This document shows positions 50,254 through 58,390 of a stretch of 64,000 nt of DNA, piece after piece. Below the pieces are notes generated by a model. It saw nothing but the letters and a program-made list of their open reading frames with translations. It was not told the DNA's origin and made no database searches. The stretch covers positions 1 through 64,000 of the forward strand of contig JBBRVE010000001.1 in assembly GCA_038247245.1 (NCBI GenBank). Reading direction: 5' to 3'. Positions within the stretch are counted from its first letter, which is position 1, and the number at the start of each line of letters is the position of its first letter. The translations under genes and the position numbers were made by a program. This DNA comes from JAPWJZ01 sp038247245 (GTDB taxonomy: Bacteria; Pseudomonadota; Alphaproteobacteria; Micavibrionales; UBA2020).

Positions 50254-50934
50254 ATGATCCGACTGCTATTCGCCATTTTGCTGCTGGGGGCGCTTCCCGT
50301 GGCGGCGCGCGCGGAAACTCCGTTCAGCTTCGAATCTGTCGCAGATTATAACGCCATGCGCGAGATGGTCGGAACAAAATTCAAACTGGGCAGCGACCGC
50401 GACGACCTGCGCAAGGCTTTCGTGGAAGAAGGCAAGGCGACTCAAGTGATCCGCCCCGGCCACGATAAAACCGAAAAATATATCTACGACATCAACCTGT
50501 GCGGTTTTTACATTTTCCGCTGGAACATTTCCGCCGATTACAGCGATGACGACAAATTGCTGCAGGCCTATGTCAACGGGCTGCCGGTGTTTATGGCGGG
50601 CCGGGCACTGCTGCAACCGGCAGGCATGGGCGGCAAGACCAGTTACGGATCCGTCGAGCGCCCGCGCCCGCAAGTGACCAAGGGGAAAAAGAAAATCCCC
50701 TATATGCAGCTGGATGTGGATGGTGACGAAGCAACCATCGACGACCAGTTCGCAACCGGCCACGGCCCGTCGCGTGCCAACCCCCTATTTCTGGATGCTG
50801 CTGTCTCGTACAAGGATGTGGAGGCATGGCGGTCGATCTATGACGCGGATGATACCGCAACGATTGCCGAATACCCGAGCTGCAAAAAGCCGCCGCTGCC
50901 GCAGGAAATAAGCGACCTGCTTAAACTGCCATAA
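50254..50934 (+). CDS. Secreted protein, unknown
   Basis: A 226-residue protein with a signal peptide (about 1-20, LLFAILLLGALPVAARA) and a mature globular part. Motifs of interest: DLRKAFVEEGKATQVIRPGHDKTEKYIYDINLCGFYIF (in parts) and a C-terminal cysteine (EYPSCKKPPLPQEI). Two cysteines (about 84 and 212) could form a disulfide. No family recognised. I start at 50254, where AAGG lies nine bases upstream; 50248 is the alternative. Convergent with the next gene, overlapping by 14 bases. Confidence 0.7.
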   Translation: MIRLLFAILLLGALPVAARAETPFSFESVADYNAMREMVGTKFKLGSDRDDLRKAFVEEGKATQVIRPGHDKTEKYIYDINLCGFYIFRWNISADYSDDDKLLQAYVNGLPVFMAGRALLQPAGMGGKTSYGSVERPRPQVTKGKKKIPYMQLDVDGDEATIDDQFATGHGPSRANPLFLDAAVSYKDVEAWRSIYDADDTATIAEYPSCKKPPLPQEISDLLKLP

Positions 50935-51553
50935 GAACCATAAAGGGCACGTCGCAGAAAATATCGACCATGCCATGACCGCGATTGGAAATGCCGCGCC
51001 CCGATAATACGGGCAGCGGGGCGGATGCCGCCGCGTAATCGCATTCACCCGAGATGCTGGCCATCGCCGGTTCCAGCGCAAGGAGCGAGAAAACGCCGCT
51101 GATATTCACCCTGTGCGCGCCCTTGCCGAAAAACCGCACTGCCGGTTCCAGCTTGTCGTCATAAAAAACGGCGGAGGTGAATGCGGCGCGGGATTTAAGC
51201 TCCGCCTGTATCTCGCCGAAATTCGCCAGTTCATGGTCGCGCCGGCCGCCCAGAAACCCGAACAGATGCAGGTTACGCCAGCGCCAGTCGCGCACGCCGT
51301 TTAAACAAAAACGTAAATCGGTTTCGTCCTGACTGTCTTTGAAAAAAACCGGCGCGCCCGACGGGCTGGAATCACCGTCGCCCACCCACAGCACCGGTTT
51401 CAGCGCAAATTCAATGCCGCCATCCACCGCTATCTGCGGCACTGTCGCAAGCGCCAGCCGCACAAGGTCCTGCGCCAGCAACGGTGCGGCCATGACAGGC
51501 CCCACCAGCACCAGCGCATCGCCGCCCGCGTCATGGGATTGCCAGACAGTCAT
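50921..51553 (-). CDS. Thiamine pyrophosphokinase-like protein
   Basis: A 210-residue protein with the signature of thiamine diphosphokinase: AVDGGIEFAL near residue 43, VLWVGDGDSSPSG near 55 (the GDxDS metal site), FFKDSQDETDLRFCL near 70 and FLGGRRDHELANFGE near 100. The kinase uses ATP to turn thiamine into its diphosphate in the cytoplasm. The C-terminal beta domain is shortened compared with eukaryotic enzymes. It starts on the stop of the 51553 gene (TGATG). Confidence 0.85.
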   Translation of the reverse strand: MTVWQSHDAGGDALVLVGPVMAAPLLAQDLVRLALATVPQIAVDGGIEFALKPVLWVGDGDSSPSGAPVFFKDSQDETDLRFCLNGVRDWRWRNLHLFGFLGGRRDHELANFGEIQAELKSRAAFTSAVFYDDKLEPAVRFFGKGAHRVNISGVFSLLALEPAMASISGECDYAAASAPLPVLSGRGISNRGHGMVDIFCDVPFMVLMAV

Positions 51554-51894
51554 CAGGGCTTGGGCAGGAAAGGCTTGCGGGGCGGAGGCACCGCCGCCGC
51601 AGGCGCTTGCGTGAAATAATTCAGGATGGACGGTTTGCGCTCCGTCTCCAGATCCGGCCAGACATCATAGGCCTTGGAAAAACCGGGCAGTTTTTTTACC
51701 TTTTCGAGAAAGGCATCGGAGCATTCCAACAGCAAAATCGGCGCACCTGCGACCGGATCCTTGAAATCGTGGAAATGCACCTGTTCGCCGGATTGCGCGG
51801 CAAGGCCTGCGACGGCGCGGCCCAGTTTGTCGCGGTTGGCGACGACATCGACGATGCTGCCATACATTTCAGCTTCGATCACATGCACGTTCAT
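51553..51894 (-). CDS. Small protein, unknown
   Basis: A 113-residue protein starting MNVHVIEAEMYGSIVDVV, with a mixed alpha/beta pattern and a Pro-rich end (PAAAVPPPRKPFLPKP). No family recognised. The ATG at 51894 has CAGGAGC seven bases upstream. It is coupled with the thiamine pyrophosphokinase-like gene by an overlapping stop/start, so a link to thiamine metabolism is possible but untested. Confidence 0.75.
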   Translation of the reverse strand: MNVHVIEAEMYGSIVDVVANRDKLGRAVAGLAAQSGEQVHFHDFKDPVAGAPILLLECSDAFLEKVKKLPGFSKAYDVWPDLETERKPSILNYFTQAPAAAVPPPRKPFLPKP

Positions 51895-51960
51895 GAAAAA
51901 TGCTCCTGAATAAAATGAATCGTTTGAAGGCCGATTTATAGCAGGCACCGGCGGCAGCCG

Positions 51961-53526
51961 CTAGTAGCCTTTCAGGCTGATTTTGAACGTCGTGCCGGCT
52001 TCGCGCCCCACAAGGGCGATGTCGCCGCCATAGGCTTTCAGCAGCGAACGGGTGATGACAAGCCCAAGCCCCGTGCCGCCCTGTTCGCGGCGGGTGGTAA
52101 AGAACGGCGTGAACAGTTTAGCGGCATTACCCGCCGATATCCCCTGCCCGTTATCGCGCACGGTCACATCCATTTTGTGTTCCCATGATTCGGCCGCGAT
52201 ATACACCTTGGTCGCGCCATGCTGCAGGCTGTTTTCGATCAGGTTCACGAACACGGTTTCAAGAATATCGGGGCCGATGGCCGCCAGCCAGGGACCGTCG
52301 GGATGCGTAACCGCCACGCACGGCGCATAGCGTTTTTCAATCGACACCAGCAGCGGCGACATATCGGTGAATTCATCACCCGCCTGCAACACATCCGCGC
52401 GCGCGAGCTCCAGCAGGCGGGAGACGAGGATTTTCAGCCGTCCCGTATCCTGCGTGATGTTCTCCATGAAACGGCGGCGCTGTTCCGGTTCCATGTCGTT
52501 CGCATGGTCGTTCAGCAATTCGACCGCGCCCTGAATGGCCGTCAGCGGTGTTTTGAATTCATGCGCCACATGCATGGCAAAGCTGCGGATATATTCCGAT
52601 CGCGCCTCGATCGTCGCCGACATATGGGCGAAGCTTTCGGTCAGCGCCGCCAGTTCGCGGATGGGCGGCGCCGGCAGTTCGTCCCGCTGCGCTTCGCCCT
52701 TCGATACAGCCTGTGCGTGGCGCGTCAGCATACGCAGCGGCTTGCCAATCAGCGTCGCCAGAACCCAGGCAATGCCCGCCGTCATCAGAAGCGCCACAAC
52801 CGCCGCCAGAAAAACGCTTTCGCGTTCATCATATAATGTCTTGAGCACGTTGCGGGGGGAGCGTGACAGATACGCGATGCCCAGCACACGGTCGTTATCG
52901 ACAACCGGCATCGCGATAAACACGCGTGTATCCGTGCCGCGCGAAATCGAGGCCAGCGCGGGGCGCGGTTCATCGGAAATACGCTGGCGCAGCGTGCTGG
53001 CATAGACCCCTTTCATGGCCTGCGCGACTTCTTCGGTATGGGCGAGCGACAGCGTCATCTCGCCCGCACCCGCCACCACTGTGCCATCAAAATCGAGCAT
53101 CCGCATACTGGCAAGCGTGCTGAATTTCGCTTCCTGCAGCACCGATTCCAGACGGCGGCCTGCGGTTGCGGCTGCCGGATCGGGCTTGTGCGCGGGCGGC
53201 CGCGCATCGGGGCGCGGCGGCAGGATATGTGCGGTACGCAGGTCAATGGTGGGCGGATAGGGCTTGAAGCGTTCATCCAGCACGGGCGCTTTTTCCATCA
53301 CGGTGCGGCCATAATTTACGGGGATGTTTTCGCCGTTGAGCGCGTCCTTGTACAGCGCCGACATAAACACGCCCTGCGCGATCAATTCGGCCTCGGTCTG
53401 GCGCACCAGTTCGTTTTCAAACAGGCGGAAGAAATAAACACCGGATAACGGCAGCATCAGCACGATCAGCAAAATCACCGCAAAAACGGTGTGCAGCCGG
53501 ATGGTGAAGCGCGGCATTACTGGCAT
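51961..53526 (-). CDS. Sensor histidine kinase, CreC-like
   Basis: A 521-residue membrane kinase. One membrane segment near 12-35, a long periplasmic sensor (36-235) with a Pro-rich stretch at 100-120, a second segment near 240-260, HAMP (262-310), then the dimerisation and phosphoacceptor site His322 in MHVAHEFKTPLTA, N box NLIENSLQHG near 420, DNGQGI and GGTGLGLV boxes. The periplasmic domain and the adjacent response regulator resemble the CreC-CreB pair. The gene overlaps the regulator by 10 bases. The partner creD-like protein may be the DUF4173 gene next to them. Confidence 0.9.
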   Translation of the reverse strand: MPVMPRFTIRLHTVFAVILLIVLMLPLSGVYFFRLFENELVRQTEAELIAQGVFMSALYKDALNGENIPVNYGRTVMEKAPVLDERFKPYPPTIDLRTAHILPPRPDARPPAHKPDPAAATAGRRLESVLQEAKFSTLASMRMLDFDGTVVAGAGEMTLSLAHTEEVAQAMKGVYASTLRQRISDEPRPALASISRGTDTRVFIAMPVVDNDRVLGIAYLSRSPRNVLKTLYDERESVFLAAVVALLMTAGIAWVLATLIGKPLRMLTRHAQAVSKGEAQRDELPAPPIRELAALTESFAHMSATIEARSEYIRSFAMHVAHEFKTPLTAIQGAVELLNDHANDMEPEQRRRFMENITQDTGRLKILVSRLLELARADVLQAGDEFTDMSPLLVSIEKRYAPCVAVTHPDGPWLAAIGPDILETVFVNLIENSLQHGATKVYIAAESWEHKMDVTVRDNGQGISAGNAAKLFTPFFTTRREQGGTGLGLVITRSLLKAYGGDIALVGREAGTTFKISLKGY

Positions 53527-54221
53527 GGACCCAGCTTGTAACCGATGCCATGGTTCGTCAGGATCACCTCGGGAATATCGCAGGCGGCGAATTTCTGGCG
53601 CACGCGGCGGATATGGCTGTCGATGGTGCGGTCGCTGACCGTAATGTCGCCATAAGCCCGGTCCATCAATTCGTCGCGCGTAAAGACGCGGTCGGGGCTG
53701 CGGAACAGCACCAGCAGCAGCATGAATTCCGTTGCGGTAAGCGCGACAGATTTGCCATTACAAAATGCCGTATAGCTGGCGGCGTCAATCGTGACCTTGC
53801 CATGCGAAAATTTCTGCGGCGCATCGGCGGGAGCGCCCGCGGATGCTGTGCGGCGTTTCAGGATCGCGTTGATGCGCGCCACCAGTTCGCGCGGGCTGAA
53901 CGGCTTCGTCACATAATCATCGCCGCCCAGTTCAAACCCGATGATGCGGTCGATTTCCTCGTCGCGCGACGACAGGAACAGGATCGGCACGTCGCTGGAT
54001 TTTCGCAAACTGCGGCAGACCTCCAGCCCGTCCAGCTCCGGCATGGAAATATCCAGCACCAGCAGGTCCGGCGCATGTTTCGCCGCCATGTCGAGCGCCT
54101 GACGGCCATCGGCCGCCTGCAGCACGCTCATGCCGGCCTTTTCCACCGCAAAGGCCACGACCTCGCGGATATGGGGGTCGTCATCGACGACGAGAATCTG
54201 TTTTGCCATTTTGAACGCCAT
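53517..54221 (-). CDS. OmpR-family response regulator, CreB-like
   Basis: A 234-residue regulator with a receiver (QILVVDDDPHIREV, phospho-acceptor Asp in LLVLDISMPELDG near 54, then LFLSSRDEE and YVTKPFSPRELVARI with the Lys near 103) and a winged-helix DNA-binding domain (YTAFCNGKSVALTATEFMLL near 160, RVFTRDELMDRAYG and the recognition region VSDRTIDSHIRRVRQK). Several starts are possible (GTG 54224, ATG 54221, ATG 54209). It precedes the kinase with a 10-base overlap. Confidence 0.93.
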   Translation of the reverse strand: MAFKMAKQILVVDDDPHIREVVAFAVEKAGMSVLQAADGRQALDMAAKHAPDLLVLDISMPELDGLEVCRSLRKSSDVPILFLSSRDEEIDRIIGFELGGDDYVTKPFSPRELVARINAILKRRTASAGAPADAPQKFSHGKVTIDAASYTAFCNGKSVALTATEFMLLLVLFRSPDRVFTRDELMDRAYGDITVSDRTIDSHIRRVRQKFAACDIPEVILTNHGIGYKLGPCQ

Positions 54222-54242
54222 CACCCTTATGATGCCTCCTTT

Positions 54243-55712
54243 CTAGCGTAAAACAGGGGGATTGTCATTACGCTCGGAAAGTCGCTGTTTGCGCCATGTC
54301 CAGCCGCGCCAGTCGGCGGTATCGCGGTCGAGGCCGTCCTCCAGCCCTTTCAGCACGACGCCCACATATGCGCGGCCCAACCCATCCTTCATTTCACCGT
54401 AATACCAGCGGAGCGCAGGGATGGAATCGGACCCGATTTCCTTCAGGTAACCGAGGTCGAGCGACACGCCCTTGCCGCCCGCTTCCCGCGCGTGGTGAAC
54501 GTTATATTGCGCAATCATATTGCCGAAATCCATGAAGCAACAGGCATAGAGCAATCCGGTCAGCACCAGTGCGTTCACGTTGATCAGCCACATATTGCTG
54601 CGCTGCAGGTAAATGCGCGCCAAAATCAACAGCAGCCCCACCGCGACCAGCCCCATCCAGATCAGAGCCGCCACGCGCAAGTATGTCAGCGAGTATGATT
54701 CCACGTAATTCAGCGTCCGGTCGATGGAGGATACGACAAGGAACACGTTTTGCAGCACCCAAGCCGTCACCAACGCCGTTGCCGCCTTTGACCGTAACGC
54801 CATCTGCGCATTATCGAAGGTGACCAGCACATAACCACCCGCCAGCAAGGCGGTCACGATCAGCGGATAGGCACCGGCATGGGCGTATTGCGCGAAATTC
54901 ATGCCGGCAGGGAAGGCCCCCTGCCCCGTCCACAGGAACGCGACGTCGAATGCGTTCTGCACGGCGAAAATGACGTTGAACAGCACCAACGAAAACACCA
55001 GCGAGCGGCGGCTGACCCAGGTTGCGGTATCAAGGCGCCCCAATGATGCGGTGACCGGTTTCGACAGGCCAAACCGGGGACGCAGCAGCGCCCAGATCAC
55101 CGCCCCCGTCGCCGCCCAGTAAAACCAGCGCGCGGGCGAGAGCAGAACATCCTGCCAGTTCGCCCAGCCGATTTTGGCCAGCGCCGCCGCCAGCACGGGA
55201 TTGGCTTCCGAAAACAGGTAAATGAATACCGCCGCCAGCGTCAGCGGGAAAACAGCGAAAACAAAGCTGTGGCGAATGCCGCCACGGGGCACTTTCAGGC
55301 GCAACGCCGCCTTTTCACTACGCCGGATATCGCGCCGCCATTGCGACAGCGTACGGAGCGCAAGGCGCAGCATATCCTTGGCCAACAGCACGGCATTCAG
55401 CGCTGCATCGCGTTTGTGCAGCACCAGCAGCGTGGCAATCCCGCCCGCAAATAGCCAGAGTGTCAGCGTCGCGGGCGCGTTCATCATGGCGACCGACAAG
55501 GCGATCAGCGCTGTTGCGATGACCTGAGAGGGTTTATGCCGTACCAGCGCGGGCTGCAGCAGGCAAAGCGTGGAAATCAGGGAGAAGGCAAACAGCCCCG
55601 CCGTCCACCCGGTGCCATGCCCATAGAAAAGCCAGTCGGCGGCGGCAGTCAAGCCAAGGCACGCCGCCAGTTTTGCCGCGATGGTGGGGCGAAAACTAGC
55701 GGCCCGCATCAT
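54243..55712 (-). CDS. DUF4173 (DUF4153-like) membrane protein
   Basis: A 489-residue inner-membrane protein with about ten to twelve hydrophobic segments and a cytoplasmic C-terminus (SLDLGYLKEIGSDSIPALRWYY and the following basic end). The central part (FVFAVFPLTLAAVFIYLFSEANPVLA in parts) and the DUF4173 arrangement fit families adjacent to CreBC-type two-component systems. I start at the ATG at 55712, seventeen bases inside the preceding small gene; the frame extends further upstream without a good start. Its job is unknown, possibly a target or sensor partner of the kinase. Confidence 0.82.
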   Translation of the reverse strand: MMRAASFRPTIAAKLAACLGLTAAADWLFYGHGTGWTAGLFAFSLISTLCLLQPALVRHKPSQVIATALIALSVAMMNAPATLTLWLFAGGIATLLVLHKRDAALNAVLLAKDMLRLALRTLSQWRRDIRRSEKAALRLKVPRGGIRHSFVFAVFPLTLAAVFIYLFSEANPVLAAALAKIGWANWQDVLLSPARWFYWAATGAVIWALLRPRFGLSKPVTASLGRLDTATWVSRRSLVFSLVLFNVIFAVQNAFDVAFLWTGQGAFPAGMNFAQYAHAGAYPLIVTALLAGGYVLVTFDNAQMALRSKAATALVTAWVLQNVFLVVSSIDRTLNYVESYSLTYLRVAALIWMGLVAVGLLLILARIYLQRSNMWLINVNALVLTGLLYACCFMDFGNMIAQYNVHHAREAGGKGVSLDLGYLKEIGSDSIPALRWYYGEMKDGLGRAYVGVVLKGLEDGLDRDTADWRGWTWRKQRLSERNDNPPVLR

Positions 55713-55875
55713 CGCTCCGGTCGCCGGAGGAGCAGGAAGCCAGCCACGCTTGCGCCGCAACTGCGTAAAGGAAATCGTGGAACTGTTCTTCCCGTTTGCG
55801 CCGGAAAAATTCTGCGGCGGGAGGGATGAGGAAACCGAGGAGCGGCAGCGCCGCGGAGGTGATGAGCATTTTCAT
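55696..55875 (-). CDS. 59-residue single-span membrane protein
   Basis: A small protein starting MKMLITSAALPLLGFLIPPAAEFF: one membrane helix (about 4-20) followed by a basic RRKREEQF and a hydrophilic end with two cysteines. AGGA lies eight bases before the ATG at 55875. It overlaps the DUF4173 gene by 17 bases, so the two are likely coupled. No family recognised; the small size suggests an accessory subunit or regulator of the membrane protein. Confidence 0.6.
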   Translation of the reverse strand: MKMLITSAALPLLGFLIPPAAEFFRRKREEQFHDFLYAVAAQAWLASCSSGDRSDDAGR

Positions 55876-55962
55876 GTTAACCATCCTATGCCCCATATGT
55901 GCAGGCATCATGGCATCGGCGTGACATTATAAAGGCGTTTTGGTGCAAAATTTGTGCAGGAC

Positions 55963-56003
55963 GCAAAAAAAGACACGCATTCAATGGGGTCTGAATGCGT
56001 GTC
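55963..56003 (-). terminator. Terminator after the PilZ/49-aa operon
   Basis: GACACGCATTCA (55972-55983) pairs exactly with TGAATGCGTGTC (55992-56003) around eight bases; on the minus strand it is followed by TCTTTTTTTGC. It ends the transcript coming from the 56645-56037 genes and lies 34 bases after the small gene. Confidence 0.88.
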
Positions 56004-56036
56004 CGGGGCAGGGTCCTGTGTGGAGGCAGATGCCGC

Positions 56037-56186
56037 CTATCTGCGCCAGTCGGCCCAGACGTTCTCGAATTTTCGGTCGGTTTCCTTGTCGGTTTTCGGG
56101 CTGCAGCTGCAGACGTTGCTGCCGTAATTATCCGCTGCGGCCATCATTTTTTCGTACAGCGTGCTGCCGGGGTCGGGCGTGGACAT
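56037..56186 (-). CDS. 49-residue Cys-x-Cys protein
   Basis: A tiny soluble protein reading MSTPDPGSTLYEKMMAAADN, then YGSNVCSCSPKTDKETDR and ending VWADWRR. Two cysteines in a Cys-Ser-Cys pattern (residues 26 and 28) are the only notable motif and could bind a metal or act as a redox pair. Very good Shine-Dalgarno AGGAGG, five bases before the ATG at 56186, and a perfect terminator downstream, so the gene is convincing despite its size. The PilZ gene's stop codon overlaps its Shine-Dalgarno. Confidence 0.7.
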   Translation of the reverse strand: MSTPDPGSTLYEKMMAAADNYGSNVCSCSPKTDKETDRKFENVWADWRR

Positions 56187-56195
56187 TTTAACCTC

Positions 56196-56645
56196 CTATG
56201 CCTGTTGTTCGGTTTGCGATTCCATGAAACGTTGCGCGTTGAAACTGTCGATCACGCGGTCAAACTTGCGTGCCATGTCTTTCGACAGCGGCGACAGCTG
56301 GGCGACGGTGCGTTCGCCGTCGTTGCGCAGGATTTCGGCCTCGACAGGAATGTCGATCGATCCCTGTAGCAGGCTGAAACGCAGCGTCATTTTCTCGACC
56401 TGGCCCGGCACCATTTCGGGCACTGCGGCTTCTTCGTAATACACGCGGCCGATATTCCATTTATGGTCGGGCGTGTCGAACGCGATGCCGTTGCGGCTCC
56501 AGTCATGCACCTTGTATCCGCGGCGGCCGATCATGACCTGCACCTGCATGCCGTCGCGGCGGGGGGCGCGACGGGAATCCGCATGTATGTTGGCGTTGGC
56601 GGCGGGATTGAACAGGCCGAGGCTGCTGATGATGTTGTCGAACAT
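56196..56645 (-). CDS. PilZ-domain protein
   Basis: A 149-residue protein with a PilZ-type domain that may bind cyclic di-GMP: RRAPRRDGMQVQVMIGRRG with the Arg-rich N-terminal motif at residues 25-43, and DWSRNGIAFDTP with the DxSxxG motif near 50, as in c-di-GMP receptors. The rest is beta-rich (VEKMTLRFSLLQGSIDIPVEAEIL) with a short C-terminal helix. Start at 56645 with AAGGA ten bases upstream; an ATG at 56663 is possible. First gene of a two-gene operon with the 49-residue protein. Confidence 0.85.
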   Translation of the reverse strand: MFDNIISSLGLFNPAANANIHADSRRAPRRDGMQVQVMIGRRGYKVHDWSRNGIAFDTPDHKWNIGRVYYEEAAVPEMVPGQVEKMTLRFSLLQGSIDIPVEAEILRNDGERTVAQLSPLSKDMARKFDRVIDSFNAQRFMESQTEQQA

Positions 56646-56684
56646 GGCATATATTTCCTTCATCTTTTTCTTCTTTTATTGTTG

Positions 56685-57443
56685 TTACGCGTTGATGCCG
56701 CCATCCACGGTCAGCGTCGTGCCCGTGATATAGCTGGCATCGCCGGATGCCAGAAATGCAACGGCTGCGGCGACTTCTTCCGCCTTGCCATAGCGGCCAA
56801 GCGGGGTTTGCGATTTCAAAAGCTTGCTGAAATCGCCGTCGCTGTCAGGATTCATGTCGGTGTCAATCGGGCCCGGCTGTACAGTGTTGACCGTGATACC
56901 GCGCCCGCCGAAATCACGCGACCAGCCGCGTGTGTAACCCGCAACTGCCGCCTTGGTCGCGGAATAGGCGGCAAGGCCCGCAAAAGGCGTGCGGTCGCCC
57001 ACAACCGAACCGATATTGATGATGCGGCCACCATCGGCAAGTCTGGCAGCCGCCGCCTCGACGGCTGCAGCGACGCCCGTCACGTTAACCGCGAACATTT
57101 TGTCGGTTTGCGCCTGAATTTCTTCTGCCGTGCCTTCGGCGCCATAAACAAAAACCCCTGCGTTATTAACGAGGATGTCGAGGCGGCCGAGAGCCTGCAC
57201 CGCCTGTGTAACAGCTGCCGCAACCGCTTTGCGGTCGGCTGCATCCGCCTTGATCGCGACAGCTTCGCCGCCCAATGCCTGAATTTCTTTCACAACCGCA
57301 TCAGCCTTGTCTTTTGCGCTGACGTAAGTGATGGCGACTTTTGCGCCGTCTGCCGCGAGACGTTTTGCTATCGCAGCGCCAATGCCGCGCGACCCGCCGG
57401 TGACGAGAGCCGTTTTGCCGGAGAGTTTGTTTTCGTTTTTCAT
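56685..57443 (-). CDS. SDR-family oxidoreductase, FabG-like
   Basis: A 252-residue short-chain dehydrogenase. GKTALVTGGSRGIGAAIA near the start is the nucleotide-binding motif, DILVNNAG near 92, the catalytic Ser near 138 (NIGSVV), Tyr and Lys in YSATKAAVAGY near 155, and YITGTTLTVDGGINA at the end. The substrate is unknown; it resembles the many SDR enzymes regulated by an adjacent TetR. ATG at 57443; 57452 also in frame. It diverges from the TetR gene across two operator-like repeats, so probably repressed by it. Confidence 0.92.
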   Translation of the reverse strand: MKNENKLSGKTALVTGGSRGIGAAIAKRLAADGAKVAITYVSAKDKADAVVKEIQALGGEAVAIKADAADRKAVAAAVTQAVQALGRLDILVNNAGVFVYGAEGTAEEIQAQTDKMFAVNVTGVAAAVEAAAARLADGGRIINIGSVVGDRTPFAGLAAYSATKAAVAGYTRGWSRDFGGRGITVNTVQPGPIDTDMNPDSDGDFSKLLKSQTPLGRYGKAEEVAAAVAFLASGDASYITGTTLTVDGGINA

Positions 57444-57490
57444 GATAGTCATTACCTTTGTGTTTTTCTAATTTTTGGCGGTACCTTTAT

Positions 57491-57510
57491 TTCTGTACCT
57501 ATAAGTACAG
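57491..57510. promoter_or_regulatory. Operator-like palindrome O1
   Basis: TTCTGTACCTATAAGTACAG contains the palindrome CTGTAC-6-GTACAG. It lies 48 bases upstream of the SDR start and shares the TTCTGTACCxATxAGTA pattern with the site at 57544, with a spacing of 53 bases. Likely binding site of the adjacent TetR regulator. Confidence 0.6.
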
Positions 57511-57543
57511 TATGCGCAGATGAAACGGGCATGGTCAACCGAT

Positions 57544-57561
57544 TTCTGTACCGATTAGTAA
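57544..57561. promoter_or_regulatory. Operator-like repeat O2
   Basis: TTCTGTACCGATTAGTAA matches O1 in 14 of 17 positions (TTCTGTACC, AT, AGTA) but its right arm is incomplete. It lies between O1 and the TetR gene, 157 bases before the TetR start. Confidence 0.5.
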
Positions 57562-57717
57562 ATAACTTTTGATAGGCTAATGTATATAACAATAACAATT
57601 ACTTACTGCATAGTATTTTCCGGCTGGTCTTACCATACAGTACATAATGCGGATCTGGACAATATAATTGCAAAATGATACTATACTAATAGATACATAT
57701 TTAACGGGAGAATCATC

Positions 57718-58308
57718 ATGTCCGCCGGACGCCCGAGAGAATTCAATTTTGACGCCGCACTCGACCGCGCGCTCCATGTTTTCTGGAGCAAAGGTTACGA
57801 AGGCACATCGCTGCCCGACCTGACCGAAGCCATGGGCATCAACCGCCCCAGCCTTTACGCGACATTCGGCAACAAGGAAGAACTGTTCCGCAAGGCGCTC
57901 GAGCGCTATGCGGCTGAATCTAAAAAACGCCTCGATGAAACGCTCGACCAGCCGACCGCCTATGGCGCGATTGAAAAATTGCTGTATGGCATGGCCGATG
58001 GTTCGGCCTGCCCCAAATCGCCCAAGGGCTGTTTGCTGGTGCAGGGCGCGCTCGCCTGCGGCGAAGACGCGCAGCCGATCAAGGAAGAACTGGTGCGCCG
58101 CCGCCAAGCCGCCGAAACAGCGATGCGTCGTAGATTCGAACGCGGCATCGCAGATGGCGACATCCCGCCCACCACCAGCGCATCCGACCTTGCGCGTTTT
58201 TACGCAACCGTCATGCACGGCATGTCGATCCAGTCGACCGGCGGCGCCAGCCCCGACGACCTGCGGGGCGTCGCGCAATGCGCGTTGATGGCCTTCCCCA
58301 GGAAGTAA
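57718..58308 (+). CDS. TetR/AcrR-family transcriptional regulator
   Basis: A 196-residue repressor. The helix-turn-helix is ALHVFWSKGYEGTSLPDLTEAMGINRPSLYATFGNKEELF (in parts, 18-58), typical for the YjdC/AcrR-like group, followed by an all-helical ligand domain with Cys54-type residues in SACPKSPKGCLLVQGALACGE (in parts, 95-115). It faces the SDR gene and probably represses both. GGGAG lies before the ATG and a terminator follows. Confidence 0.93.
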   Translation: MSAGRPREFNFDAALDRALHVFWSKGYEGTSLPDLTEAMGINRPSLYATFGNKEELFRKALERYAAESKKRLDETLDQPTAYGAIEKLLYGMADGSACPKSPKGCLLVQGALACGEDAQPIKEELVRRRQAAETAMRRRFERGIADGDIPPTTSASDLARFYATVMHGMSIQSTGGASPDDLRGVAQCALMAFPRK

Positions 58309-58324
58309 GCACAGGACGAATTAA

Positions 58325-58361
58325 AAAACGGGAGGCGTCCTTTGCAGGAGCCTCCCGTTTT
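58325..58361 (+). terminator. Terminator of the TetR gene
   Basis: AAAACGGGAGGC (58325-58336) pairs exactly with GCCTCCCGTTTT (58350-58361), 16 bases after the TetR stop. Confidence 0.9.
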
Positions 58362-58390
58362 CATTTCGCGGCAGCAGGTGCCGCTGAAAT

